From Branchiostoma floridae (taxonomy: Eukaryota > Chordata > Leptocardii > Amphioxiformes > Branchiostomatidae), in NCBI RefSeq assembly GCF_000003815.2, contig NC_049983.1:21241119-21290869 (forward strand): 49,751 nucleotides of DNA, given 5' to 3'. Made by a program: the position numbers and the translations under genes. This document shows positions 10,801 to 25,800 of this stretch, in pieces (the first letter of the stretch is position 1; each line of letters starts with the position of its first letter). A model generated the notes under the pieces. It did not search any database and was not told the DNA's origin. It saw only the letters and a program-made list of their open reading frames with translations.

Positions 10801-13800
10801 AGAAACCTACAGTAAAATGTAGCCATTTACAGTTTTTTTGTTTCCTCTCCGAGGATGAACCGAAGGTAGAAGGAAGGCCATTTTTCCAAACTTATGTGAC
10901 ATAAATTATTTATTTCTAAAAAACACATTTGTAACTCTATATTCATACAAATATTCCTATTGACTGTGATAAAGGAATGCATTTGTGCCCTTGTCCCTTG
11001 TCAAGGTTCAACCAATTTCGACCGCCACCAAGCCACAGGATTTGTCCATTATCCTGCCATTTCTGCTGTGAATTCCCTCCAATTTTCTGCACTCAAGCTT
11101 GCACTATGCCCAGAATTCCTGCAACATGCTCTAAATTCCCTGGGTAGGCCCTCCCTTGAACCTGAACATAATTAAGGTTTGCCAGCCTTGACAGGATTGT
11201 GTACTGCAGGGTGACAATCTTCATTTCATTTCCACTTAGCTCTCCTTTTCTGCCTTGCCCCAAGTCACCATCTCGCTATTAAGTTGGGAGAAGATATTCC
11301 CTTAGTGACTTGGCCTTGGGTATACGTCAATAGTTTAGAAACCTTTTCCAATTGATGTGCTTCTCAGGGTACAGCCCAATGTGCACCTCTGCAGCATCTT
11401 GCTGCCCTCTACATGAACCTTCTGCCCCACCCCTCCCCAGGGGACTCCCTGGTATGCCAACAATGTCAACAGAGTCAATGCCAAGTCTACCTCACCAGTA
11501 ACCTGAAATGAATCTCCCCCAAGGGACAGTTGTCCATTGGGCAGGAGGAAAACCTGATGGGACTACAGGTTCAAGGAGAAGGCACTGCAGAGATGGAAGG
11601 TACCAACTTAGTTTTACACTCAGAACACCAACAGGAGAAATAGGAGAAACCCTTTAGAGCATAAAGCAGACAAAGTGTAGGTAGTAAAATGAAAATACAA
11701 TCCCCTTTCTGAGACCATCTAAAAAATTATAGAGATTGTAACAAACAAACAACCAACTAATTAGTTAATGCTGGTCTTTTATCTCAAATGATCAAGAACA
11801 AAACAATGAAGGAAAGGATGGTCATCCCTTCCACATTGAGAAACAGGATTGAAAATTCACAAAGATATACTGTTTTCATTACTTCTTGATGTGTTGGCAC
11901 TTGACAGTAAGCCTTCTTGATTCATACTGCTGCCACTGACTAAGCTTGGATTGCATATCTTCTGACACTACAGTTTCTTTAATCTCTGAGACAGCATGAA
12001 TTTCTGAGCTTAAAGTCAGATCTGTCTGGAAGTTGACAAAGACAAAGATGAATCCGTTTCTAAAACAGGAAAACTGCCAGGGATTCACAGAATATTGGAA
12101 ATATATGATCAAATCAAGTGCTGGCAAGTTCCCAAAGCCTCATTGTGAACACTTGATTCTGATAAACCTTTCTATACTTTATCACATGTGTTCTAGCATT
12201 CTCAAATTGACTGGATACAAGATTAGGTTGGTCTGCAGGCAACGTTTTGTAGAGAAAAATAAATGATGAATGCAATTGCAGATAAATATTCGCAGCACAT
12301 TGATCTTTACTTTCTTGGAAGGAAAGTCTTATACACATGTAGGTGAGGTACCATGGCCGATCAATATCTGTGGTGCAAAAGTAACCTTAAGAAACCTTAA
12401 GTCAACTGAAGAACAAAGTTATCTTTACAACATCCAGAGTTTGAATAGTTTGAAAACTTTCTGATACCACAAAACTCTTGATGATGAATCTGAAGAATCA
12501 TCTTGTTCTACTGCCTCCTACCAAACTTTTCCTGACCCCAACAAGGGTGGTTATGGCAACCCTGTGTGATGTATGAAGATAATACTGATGAAGAGGGATA
12601 AGGGGATGCTGATGAAGAGGGATACGGGGATCAGGTCTGTGGAGACTTCCACACAGAAGACTTGAATTCTAATGAAGCTGGAAGATGGCATAACCATACA
12701 TCTGACTGCTCCCAAATGTCCTCCTTGATCAACATCTCCAAGTTTATGCAGTTAGGAACAATGAATAACAGATAGAGATACATTGTACTTTACATGGGGG
12801 GAGGGGGTTGGGAGGACATTTAATGTAGGAGGTGGGGATCTGGGTGATCAGCGACACAAATCGGAACAAATTGCAATTACCTGATTCAATCAAGTCTGGA
12901 ACTACCATGAATTCAGCAGCATAATTTAGATGAAGTGGCATTGACTTGAACATTTGTAAATAAGGCAATGAGCCATGACTAACTTTTGAAAACTAGCAAC
13001 TTGATATTTTTCCATAAAACATGGCACATCAGTGCACCTCAATACTTAGGGGGCCCAAGTATTCATACATATTTTATGGAATTCATACAAGTTTCAAGGA
13101 ACACATACAAATTTGATAGAATTCATACGATATACTACTAAGAAATATAAGGATTTTATGGAACACATATGAGTTTCAGTAATAGTAAGTATAGTATCTA
13201 TTCCATAAAACATATCTGAAGTTATTTTATGCAGTTACAAGACTTTAAAAAGTAATACCAACCTTTGGAATTGGAAGATTGGCTGCTTTCAAAACAATCT
13301 CAGTGGTGACCCCTTCTGGGATTAATGTCTCTTCTGCTGAGGGTAGAATCTGAGGACACGAATCTGGACCCTGCATTTGAAATAAGAGCAACATCATGAT
13401 CAGAATGCTAATGGTAAGACAAATGTTATTCTCTTGATAAAAACATAAGATAGACCAATTGCAACACATTTTTATCATTCACTACATTAGAAAAATGTTC
13501 CGATTTTTATTTCATTCATTCATTCATTCACTCATCAATCCATTTATACTTTCTTTAATATTCCCTCTAGTCAGTAAATTTGTTACTTGTTACCCACTAA
13601 TACCTTGTTGAACATTGATAGTATTTTCTGTAAATCCTGAACTGGACACAAAGATTGTGTGTGCGCGTGTGCGTGTGTGTGTGTGTGGGGGGGGGGGGGG
13701 CGTGGGGTATACCTGTACATGTAAAGTACTGTAACAACAACCAAATGATGTCGAAATGTTACCACTTAATAAATCATGTGACATTCTGCAGTCCAAATCA

Positions 13801-16800
13801 ACATTTATGTGCAGAAGGTATATTAAGAGACTTAAGTATTCTATCCAAAAGCCTGTTTCTAAATGTCAGCCACAGAACCCCTTATTTATCATCGTTCCTT
13901 TTGACAAGTAAAGTGTTCTCCAACTAGACTTATTAATGTGCATGAGGCCTCCAAGGCTAGCCCACACACTGTGCAAGAGCAGCCAGATTGATTTGGCGAT
14001 AGCCAGGGGCACAATAGTCTGCTGTAGTTTGCCAAATGAAAGCTGGTTGAGAATGTGCTGGGAAGGCTAGTTCCCTTAATTGAAGACTTGCAGCCTTGTC
14101 TAACACTGACAAAAGTTCAGTTATAACAAGAAGTCAGGTGCTCCTTCCTACAAATTACCAGTTGGTACCTTTCACCAACAGGCAATCATTGACTTTTAAA
14201 TCACTCTCCAAAAAGTAATTTGCAACCTTATAGTTATATCACCATCTGTAACTTCTTGGTCTACTGACTCTCTCTTAAACTATAATTTTTCTTTTCTTTT
14301 TACTTCTTGAAGATATATATTTTCACGATCAGTCATAACCCATGTCACAATTTTCAACGGTATCTCAGGGATGAAATATAACATGACTTTTTTCATGCCT
14401 TTTTATGACTTTGCTAACCCTCTATCTCAATACATCATTACCAGACATAGAGAGGATGAATAGTTGTGAAACAGTACCAAACTGACAGAGATCTATATGT
14501 GCAGTATAAGCCCTGACCTAAAAAAAAGACAATGCTGTATACTTTCAATCTGAGTAAATGGATTATGTGTACATTGGTACCTAGGAAAATTTAATTTCTT
14601 TCACCGTGCATCCCCCAGGAAAACAAAATCACTTGGACTTGAGGAAGATGTATCATAAGATACCGTAGTAAGATATAATTCTTCAGCAAGGCAAATCGGT
14701 TTTAGGTACTATACGGAATATTAAAGAGGAAAGCAACAATATGCAGCTGTGTTGAGATTATCACTGTATTTCTCTTTCTAGGTATTCTAAAACTGGCCCT
14801 AATATTGGTAACCACAGAATTCTAGAAAAATCAGCACTAATCCTCATTGCAAAACTCATCTTATTGCTTTCCATGAACATTTCAATCCTAGAAAATGCAT
14901 GTTATTTCCCATAATCATTCTTCAACCACGAGTCAACTCTTCTGGGTTAAAAGACTGGTGATGCATAGAGGACAACATCAGAATTCTTTGCTTGTCCTAT
15001 ATTCTAGAGCCCTGTTCCTCCTTAATCCAACTTCACCCTCCCATATTACACAGGGCTGAGACAGGTGTGACCTGAATCTGGCATCTCCAAGACTTATGAT
15101 CAGTCAGCCCTTCATGAATATGGAACTACCTCGTTCTAGGGGAAAACTTCAGAAGAAAATGATGACTTGTATAAACTTCACAGGAAAAGTGACCTATTTG
15201 TGAACCACGGGATAATTCTTTATAGTCTTTATTTACATCTTTGTTGTTTTGAACTTTCCAACTGGACGTAAAGCATAGGCCCTAAAGCGTATGTTGTAAA
15301 TCATTTGGTTGGAATCTTATAGCCCGATGCTCATAATGTTACGAACATCCTTCACAAATAAAAATTACATCGTAAGTCAAGTAATAATGCGGCACAGTCT
15401 TTGTGTTACATGTATATAGTCATTAAGTTAACAACTGGGAATAAGCCAGAGGTATAATAGCCTTTTATGATGTACAAATCTGTAAAAACGCATGACTCCG
15501 ACGAAAAATCCCCAGCTCTTTTCTGCTCATGGGCTACAGCATATCGGCAATAAATCTGAATAGTTCTCCTGAGCTAAATATATAATAGCCCCAGAAACCT
15601 TTTTCTTTTCATTGATCCAAAGGGACCATCACAAAGCGATAGGCAGATCTATCTATTCAAGATGGCTGCTATCTCCCACCCCAGACTCATGTCCCTGTCG
15701 GCACAGTGTTACCACAGTTCATTTAGGATGTTGCCTCCGAGAATCTATCATGCCCGACAGCTCTCAGACTCTCATAACATTCCTTCATGTCTTTTGAAAG
15801 AGGCATTTGCTACAGACACTTGGAGTGGGCGCCATTTCGTTGGAGGCAAATTGCAGTTTCAAAATATTGCCATGACTTTTGACGTTTCCCTCCCTTTCAA
15901 ATTCGATGATGCCAATTTGTGTTGAAAGAATTGTCAAATGGCATACTTAATGCAAACATTCATGAAAAATGCAAAATGTTCCTCCGTCATAACGTTACCT
16001 ACATTGTAAACAAGTATTTCATACAAACACAACTTGTCAATATCTCTTCATTTTTAGCTGCAGATACTGCTAGGAGTAAGCCTGTTTGCAACCAAGTTCC
16101 AGCCATCGCCCATGAAAGAGAATCAGAAATTCTCCACACCAAAATGAGATTATACCACTTTTAAGACCCTGATCCCTCCCTTTGCCGGGAGAAGCAGCCA
16201 GCATAATTTGTGATGGTGCCCCATAATCTTTCCTTCCTTTCTGGGGCAAGGAAGATTTGCCAGTATTGATTTTCAACTTATATAATTTAAGTGGCTAACC
16301 ATTGACGTCTTGACTTAAGTCAAGAGTCATCTTAAAGAGGGTCCTGTACATGACTTTAATATGGATAAAAGCCACCTGTGAAGAATGACCTGCTAAGTAA
16401 TGACAAAAATCGAGACGAAATTCCTTATAGAGCTATACTGAGCCAACATATAATCTGGCCAACCAGAAACTGCCCTACATGTAATATGTTGGAATCTTCA
16501 TGTCAGCAGTCTGTACTTTTCAACAAGTGCTGACTCAACAGCTGCAATTATAGAGGTGACAAAGAAGGAAGGAACAGAGGTGACAAATTTGCATATCACA
16601 AATCATTTACTGTTTGGCTATTCTATTCACTCAAGAATGACAAAGAAAACAAAACAAAAAGCCAACACATCATTTGCAACCCTGAAGATTGGCTTTAGAC
16701 AATGTTGATCCCCCATCGATTAGTCTTTTAATGGAACGGTCCATCTGACCTTGCAGGCTGCTTGGCCAATAAAACATAGGTCACAACTTAAATATAACTT

Positions 16801-19800
16801 CAACGAGAGTGCACAGCCCCTAGCGGGAATCTAATAGCAGAAAGGCTTCCAGGCCATCATGTATAAGCCAGGGAAACTCCACCATGCTTTTAATTGCATC
16901 CTTGAGCGGTTGTACGATCTGGCCTTTATTACAAATGAGACCATCCTAATTAACCTTGCTCCTTAAGTTTTTAACTGTGTGTCATATTTCATCAAACAGA
17001 CAACCTCTTTGTTCTTGTAATTGTTACATTACATATTGTACCCCGCGTAGCATTTTACATGAACACAAAGAGAGGAGTATTGCCTAATGTTTATATATCA
17101 CACACCAAATCTGCTATATGGCAAGATGGCATGTTCTTTTCTGCAAATACATGACTTTTGCTGCCAAGGAGATCAATCCACAGTCATATGCAGGAAAAAA
17201 ACTTAAGCTGTTTATAGACTGAAAGTGTCATAAGATTGGTCAAACAACATTATTACAAAACCTCAGTATGTCATATCTGGTGGTAAGTGGTGGACCTGGC
17301 AATATTCTCAGCCAAGAAATATGGAGATCTGACGTATAGACATAAAACTGCTAAAGTGCACCACTTGGTAAGCCTAATGTCTTCCATATGAGCATTAAGT
17401 GTTCTTCACCTTCAGCTCCATTACATGGCAGTTATAGCTTTTTAACACTAGAATCAGTCATTCTGTCAGGTAAACAATCCCATGTCCCAGTTCCTAGCTA
17501 AAGTCAACCTTGTGATAGGTTCTCAGAAGCCACTATAGCACAGTATAGGAATGTCAAGGGAAATCTTAGCTTAGTGTTTCTCACTCTGCTGAAAAGAAAA
17601 ATTCTGTGGAGGCAAAGAGCAAAGCAGACATTTCTCTCCTGTCTCTCACAGTTGCAATACATCTATGTACTGCAAATCTCCACAAATGGTCGATGTTCCT
17701 TTTGAATCCCAGGAAGGAGAAGCCTACACATCATTGAAATGTGAGAAACACTCAAGTCTCCCGAACCCTCCTAAAGTTTCTGAAAATGAGAATAAAACAC
17801 TTGATGAATGAGTGCCAAATGATGTCGGATTCTTTGGTTAATGGCAACAAAAAGCAGTGTTGGCATTATCAGGAGCATCCAGGGTGCAATATTCACTCCT
17901 CACAGACACACAGGCTCCTTGGTGGCCTCTTATAAGTATTGTGAAAGATTAAAGAACAAATGAGAGTGATGCATTATTACCACTTTAATATCAATCAAAG
18001 TGGCGACCAAAGGTACTAATGTTTCAAAGACCAGACGTAGAAGAGTTGACTGTTTGACGCAGACATTCTGTCTCCCATCTGACAGGTGTGTAAAGCTGGG
18101 TCCGGCATGCATGAATAAAACACAAATACCAAAAGCACTTTAATGGACATCTAGCCCGGGGAATCAAGAAATAAAGTAACTCACTCTGGGTAGAAAACTT
18201 TGGCTTCTTAAAAAGAATAAAACAGTTAAATCCATGTTACAGTACTGTTGCAATATACAAGCTTGTACGGCATGTAAATATGCATTAATTCGAGCTGGAT
18301 GCTCTGAACTTTTCTGGAGATACAATATCAAGAAGATCTGACAATTTTTTTTACTTCTTTATGCCTTCCCTCCCCGCACAGCCTCTATCTATCCCAATCA
18401 CACCTGTACCTTTGACCTGTTTTAAATCAAGTGTTACTGCATCATAATCTTGAAAATCAGTCAATAAAAATACAAGTGTATTGTGTTGTACACGTATCTC
18501 AATATCATTCATATGGCCCTCCAAGGATTTTTCACTAATGGACAAGTAAAGCTGTTTCAGCAAGAGGAGGTTTTCTGTACCACTTCAAAGTGCATGTACT
18601 ACCAGCATCCAACATGTGCACTGTAGTTTGTCCAACCTTTGTGGTGAAACAGGAATTGTTTCTTTTGTCTACATTCTTTGTATATTCTATGCATACTCTT
18701 CTATTACACTATGCTGATAGTCCGTGGCAAAACTATGTATGTAAAAAAGTTACATGCATGTATATACAAACATGCAGAATGTAGCAAAATTAAGTATCCC
18801 TGGCATGAGTATAGACTAGTAAAGCCATATTTCCATGTTATGTGCCAAGTATTGCGGAAGATTGGAAAAAGATCCATTGAGTTTCAAAATGATTCATGAA
18901 GTTATGTGTCATTTGATCAAAAAGTCTTCCCCAACATTGCATTTTACATGGCACAAACTGTAGGCCCAAGGCCAGGTGGACTGACCTCTGTCTATTCATT
19001 CTGTGACCTCTTGGACACATGGCCAGTGGAAGCAGTGACCTGCGGTGACCCTGCTATCTCCCCCTTTCACAAAATCTACTTCAGCCAAGTCAGGGACAAA
19101 GGCCATGACATCTGTGACAAAACAAGTAACAAACCATGAAGATGGCTAGGGGGCTCCTTTATCCCACAGATCACAGTGGGTGCCACGAGCAATTCATCAA
19201 ATGCTTAACAGTGCCAACCTTGGTCAATATCCAGGGTATATTGCTATTCAAAAGGCATCCTGCTGCTTGATATCCATGAATATCACATTGCTCAACTCCC
19301 ATGAACAACTGAGTTGCTAACTTGGTAACCTTCCAGACACCCCAAAACACAGGAATGACAACAATGCAGTGAACAATACAACAGGAAAGATTTCTGAAGG
19401 GAAATAGAGGTGAATTCTATTGGAACTGCAATAGAATTCAGTGCCAGTGGCATTCATCAACTCTCACTACAGAAAGTTGCTGTATCGGATTATTCAGCAG
19501 GCCCATTTGCCCTGTGCAGGCAGTCACCCAACTCCAGGGCAAGTTGCTACATCAGGCCTTAGTGCTGACAGGCAAGCGCCTTGCTGTGTAACCTCTCCTG
19601 ACATCTCATAACACCAGGTCCCTGATATTGCCTACTTATACAACATCCCCAGTCATGTGGAACAGAGTTAACAGACTTGGCCTTGGGTTTGGACATGTGT
19701 GATAGATGGAACAGATTTGCCACCAAAATAAGAAGGCCATAAGAGACAAGCTCAGTGAACCAACCCAGTTATGTCACCTACCCTTGAAACAACTTCTGAC

Positions 19801-22800
19801 AATGAAAAGGCACTAAAACGTGCCTAGGGAAATATTAGAACTTTGAGGAAGACAAGGCTGTTGAACTTTACTGCTTTTATTATCAATTTTATTACTAATT
19901 TTATTATTTTGTCAGATGCAATGTGGCAATAACTCTTGAGTTCACTCACCCAGTGCTCTTCCAGATTTCATTACATTCTCATTACATGCCAGAAGCAATA
20001 AACAAATAAAAAATTGGAAGGACCCAATAAATTTCAATACTTTCAAACTCAGATAAGCATATGCTATGATCTGTATTCTACAGATTGTTACTTTTTCATC
20101 TTTCAAGTACTAGTAACACAAGTAGCTGCAAACGGCACAAACTTTAAACCTTTCAACAGCTGCAGTAGAAACTTTTCTTACATGAAATACAACATCTGGT
20201 CCCAGTCACAACTACTACAGTTGTATTCATGTTTTCATAAAACATAAATGTTCCTCCCCATCTCACCCCTGGTGTCAACATCTCCCACCTTTGTAAAGAC
20301 TGGGGACAAGTCTAGGACATGGGGCTTGTCAAAACACTGCATGTATCGTGACAGAAACTTTGAGAACAGAGGTCTTTTATTCATGTATGCCAGGAGGACA
20401 AGCAGTATTCTTTTTATTCCTGCATCATAAAAAATTGAGCATCTTTTGTTTACTTCATATGGATATCACATCTTCATATGGATATAAAACCTGGGAAAGT
20501 TAATATTTCTTAAATAACAACCTGAAATGTAACAGCCTATGGCACCATCTTATCCTTCTCAAGGCGAGGTCATACCTTCTCCAACACAGTTGCCGAAAAG
20601 GTCAACCAGCACATGGAGGATATCCTCCAGTGTCAATTTCTCATCTCCTAATACCCTCATAGACGCTACGATTCTGCCTTGAAGTTAAGAGCTGCCTCTG
20701 AAACATGTTTCAGGAGGAATGGATATAGGAGGCAATGTCATGTTGGGTCAAGCAGACAACATATTACCAGCATAATGTTTTTTATCCTTCAAGATCAATG
20801 CATTAACCATGTCAAGTGCAATATACTTTTGTATATTATATTCTTTGAGAATTCAAGTTTACAAACAAATGGCATATTGTCGAAATCCTCAGCAACGCAC
20901 ATTATGACAAAACACAGCCATCTAAATTTAATGCCTACTATATCATGGTTACATTTTCTTATTGATGGATGTGTACTGGGTCACTGCTCGGCTTCGAGTA
21001 TCATCAACAAACCTATGTAGGTCAGTTCATACCACACCTTTGAACCGCTCATCCTTTATCCATTTGGGAGCATCATTGGATTTATTAAGTGGGCCCAGGG
21101 TTATTTTGACCTATTTAACACTATCAAAGGTGCAGTCTGCCGGTCAGATTGCCGGACTGTGTGGAGCTCCATCATTCTATCCAATTTACTGAAGTAGTAC
21201 CTGACAGGTGTACCTCTGCACTGACGTCTGACCCATTTTGCACACTTCCACCCATCACTCTGCAGGATTCATTCGCAAAAGCAGGACACAATAATGGCAA
21301 CAATAGGTTAGTTGAGAGGCTTGTTTTGCACCACATCGAACAAGATGAAATTTTCCCTCAAGTCAGTGTTATCCAGTTGCCCAATTTCTAAGATGGGCCA
21401 TTTTTTCACACCTTTTTCAAACACACTGCAACCAAAGAAAAAGACTGAAGCGAAAATCTGTCTTGGTACCAAAATTTGACAAGAACAGTATAATTTGTGG
21501 TTTTAGTATTATGCCATTACTGGAAATGGAACACTATCCTATTGCTTCTCCGTAACTCGTTCTTATTGATGGCTGACCTGGAATTTTCTGAGGCGTACTT
21601 TGAGTGCTTTATTGACCTTTGAATGTCACTATAGGGGCCTGTGCTGCAGTATATGTAGGTCACTGGGAAGGCTGCAGACCTGGATCCCATAGCTATCCTG
21701 GCAACATCTACGGGGATGGTCAGCAGGCACATTCGTACACCAGCAGGAATAAGTAACTCTTAATATATCCTCAGGGATAAGCTTTGCAAAAAAAGTGGAA
21801 TTAACCAATCATGTCTGCCTGATTGGGTTGGCACAAGCTGCTGTCTGATGGGTATGCAGATACCAAACTTGGTCCAAACATTTGAAACTTTGGCAACGTG
21901 GCAAATTTCATCTGCACATAGATAAGGAAAGAACTGAGCCAGCCACAGTGTAGTTCATCCCAACAATTTCCTGCTGACTGGGTAAGGGAATCCTCTGCAT
22001 TCCATGAAAATTGCCGGGTCTGTGTAGCTAATACAGCTTCGTTAGAGTTGCCTGTCTGATAGGCTGGAGAGTTCTTTTCTGGCAACTATGGCCAACCAAA
22101 GTAATGGCAGCCATTTCCATACAATCTTGCCCATTTCCCCTAGTTGTAATGAAATGCACTTTTGATACAGATTTAGGATTTTCCTGATAGGCACCTGATG
22201 AGACTGCTTGGTCGAGACCTCCTGACATGGGAAATTGACCACGGCTATGTCTTCCAATTGCCTGGAACTGCTACAGTTAAGCTTGATGGAGTGCTGCCTG
22301 AAATGGTGGGATCTTCCTGCGGCGCACGTGGTACATATAATTCAGAGACAATGTCCATTTCCATGGTTAGGTCTGAGTGACTAATCATTGTAAAGATGGG
22401 GGTTAGGACAGGAGAGCCCATTAACTGTGGGTTATTACTACCAAAGGGTAACTGTGGTCCGTGTAGCTGATTGTTAAGGTGACTGAATAGTGGTGATCAA
22501 CGGAACTACACACTTCAGGTGGTACCAGTTCAATCTATTACTTACGTTTGCAGTAAATGTGGCCTTAGCAGCTGCCAAAGATCCATGTTGTTTACAATGT
22601 ACATGTTCAGAGCAGTCATATTTTTCAAAGTATAAATCTAAATCCTAAAAAAAAAGTTTTTTTCTTACTTTGAAATAACATCTGGCTTTAAACTAATTCA
22701 AGGAAATCCTTCCTAGAGAGGGATAACAAGGCACAAACAAAATATTCTTCTGCACCTAGGGTACAAGTCTAGCCTTTGTTAACATGATAGTTATTTGTTG

Positions 22801-25800
22801 AATTATGGATGCCTTCTACTAAATAAGTGGAGCTGCCTAACTCTAAGACCTGTCTCTACATGCCTAGAAGAAATCCTAAAAGAGGACAAAATTACTTCTG
22901 GACCCAAGAATCTTATAATTGGGAAGTAGGTGTATACATACTTGTGTCTAGACTGGAGAAATTGAGTTGCGATAAAATGACCTATTTTGTTGCATCAACC
23001 GAGTTGCTCCAACAATGATGAAAGTCACATTCTGCTCGTTTCTCACCTTACATCTTACAGGTACCCATCTCTAAGGCAGCAACATCTGGCTGCTAATGTT
23101 CCTGTTCCAGGTGATAAGATGCTAATACCATCTTTGCACTATAACATTACCAGTGACTCTCATTAGATAACTTTCCCTCTATCAACAGGTCACAGATTAG
23201 GTGCAGTTTTTCAAATCTGTATATCTGATACAAAATTGAAGATATTGCCCACTCTGTTGGTATGGGATCCTTAAAGCCTGGCCTACAACTTTGCTAAGTC
23301 AGCAGTCTTATCAGGTCCTTCAGGCAAGCTTTTGGGCCATACCTTTTTTTGTTACCAGCTCGATCACAATTTGCTTCTTGTAACAATGATATTTCCTTAG
23401 CAGACAATCTGAGACCATCCTCGTAGGAAATTGCAAACTTTATAAATGTCTCTACAATCTCTATTTCATCATCACAAATTATGACTTATTGGGCACTCCC
23501 TGCAAGAAGGGTTCCACCAAACTGTTGTCTATAAACTGTTACCACACACAAATACACGTACTGTCGAAATAAACTGCCAGCAAGCAAACACATCATATAT
23601 AGATCTATTAGGAGCAATTGTGGATCGTGAATAATCCCAAACATGGTTTATACAGCTCAGACCAGGGCCCAGGTATTGTCAATCAAATACAAGAAATACC
23701 TGCACATATGCTCATTAAAAAGGAATCAATAATCCAGCAGACAGCCATACCACTTTCAGCCCAGTTCTAATAGGTCAAAACAGGGGGTCACACAAGTTAA
23801 TTACAGGTAATAAGTAGTAACTCAAAATAATTGGCATGAATGCAAAGAGTACCAATTACCCTCCCTCAACTTCCACTGGTAATTGGCTGTTATCAATAAT
23901 TGCTCGCTCTGTAGAAATTACAACTACACTGGTGAAAATTGGATGTGAGACAACTGGAGAGAAGGGCAATCAACACTCCTGCACTCTCCAATCACTGCAT
24001 TACAAGCTGAGCCTGCCTGCGGGGTGGCAGGGTGCCTGTCTAAGGGATGCACATCAAAGAACCCTTTAATCAGCATACTCATTTCATGCTGACATAGCTC
24101 TTTATTATCATCTGTAAAGTCTAGGTTTTGTCCAATGGAATTTGTATGAAAAATAAATCAGCGTGTACTTAAATCCCATTGTAAAATTTTGGCGCCAAAA
24201 GAACAGATCCTGAAATTCAAAATCTCCAGCCAGATTGATATTTGTAACTTATTTTCAATACATTTGAATCATTTTCTCACATTTCAAGGTTTGGTACACA
24301 ATGCGAAAGCAAGCTGCAACCAATCCCCTTTACTTCTGGGTAGCCTACAAGGAAGTAAGCCAGCATCAAGAAGTACAGACCAGGGCTGTCTCCAGCACCC
24401 GTCCCTCCATCCTGGGACAGAAATTTGCTTGTTGGCATGGACAAAAATTACCCTAATTGTCCCCAAAATCTGACATCAGTACATAAAATTGATGAAAATG
24501 TTTTTCATAAGCTTAAAAGGACAGATTTAACAAGGAAAATGAACAACATGGGCTCCCAAACAATGAGTGGTATGGCAAAGAATGTAAAGCTGGATACAGC
24601 CCTGGTACATTCACTTGATACACCAATGAAAAGACAGAGAATAAAGTCCCATAATCACATTTGTTGCACCACAGCCAGACAGCAGGGTTAGGAAATTGCC
24701 TGATCTGCCTGTCATAGATGGATAGAGTTCAGTCAATGAGGATCAATCTTCCAATTCAACCGTTGAGAAATTGCTACCTTTTTTTCATTGATGGATCACA
24801 GCTCGTGTTTGAGTGAATGTTAGCTGTTTGATCACAGACAGTACTATCGTAACATGCAATATCTTCCTGCGTACTTCTGCTGGAGTGTCATTTATCTACA
24901 TACTCAGAAAGGAATGACCCACGATGTTTGGCTGAACAAAAACGATAGGAAGAAGAGATGGCGGTGACAACTGATGCATGTACAGAGGCTGCCCAGTTAC
25001 TTGAAGTGTTGGAGTCGGAACAACTTAATGTATCATCTCAGCCATGGAAAAAGGATCTTCACATGTCAGACAAACACAGTCGTCCAATTTGTCTTCCAAG
25101 TTATCTTGTCATACCAAGTCGACCGTAGTTACCCTTTATCGAAGCTGAAGTACATGTAGCTTACATGAAGTTCCAGACTTTGAAATTGTTTTAAAGTGCT
25201 TTCTACCTTATATTACAGAGGTTTAAATATTCCCTCAAATGCCTTTTCTAATACAAACATCCTACAGTTGATAGATAGGGTTAAACCTGAGATTAGTTGT
25301 TCCCATTTAAGTCAGTTCTTGAGACCTGATAATGTTCAAGAAAATACAAGCTGAGTTGGACATTTTGTCCTTTAAAAGGTCTTTTAATTGCTGCCTTATT
25401 TACTCAACAAGAAAACACGGAAAATAGTGATGACGCTTTTCAAAGTTTTGTAACCATAGCTAGAAAGTTTTCATTAGAAGCTAGGTGTACTTATTTCAAC
25501 TTGTATCATGATTTGTGTTCTTCTGCAGGATTTATATTACTTGCAAACTGAACAAATGTTTCTAACTTCAGCTGTTGAAAGTATTTGCCTTAAATTTTCA
25601 TTATTCTTGATGACAATAGATGCCAGATTCAGCCTCTTTCATATGATTTTACTGATTTATTTCTGACGCTATAGTCAGATAGATGAGTTTTCTATATTCT
25701 AAACAACTAAATCTAATAGAAGGAATATAACTTAGAAATATGAAATATCACCCATGGCCTTTAAGTTCATACCAAAAACAATGAAGCTGACTCCAGAGGC

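Larger units (their letters stand above)
6836..13262. other. Plexin intron of about 6.4 kb within IPT2
   Basis: Contains the hAT-like element (7322-7734), the TTGGCCA cluster (9589-9772), the fold-back element (10545-10652) and small tandem repeats. An open frame of 109 codons at 8224-8553 (+) has no recognised domain, no evident splice context and ordinary intron composition; I do not call it a gene. Confidence 0.85.
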
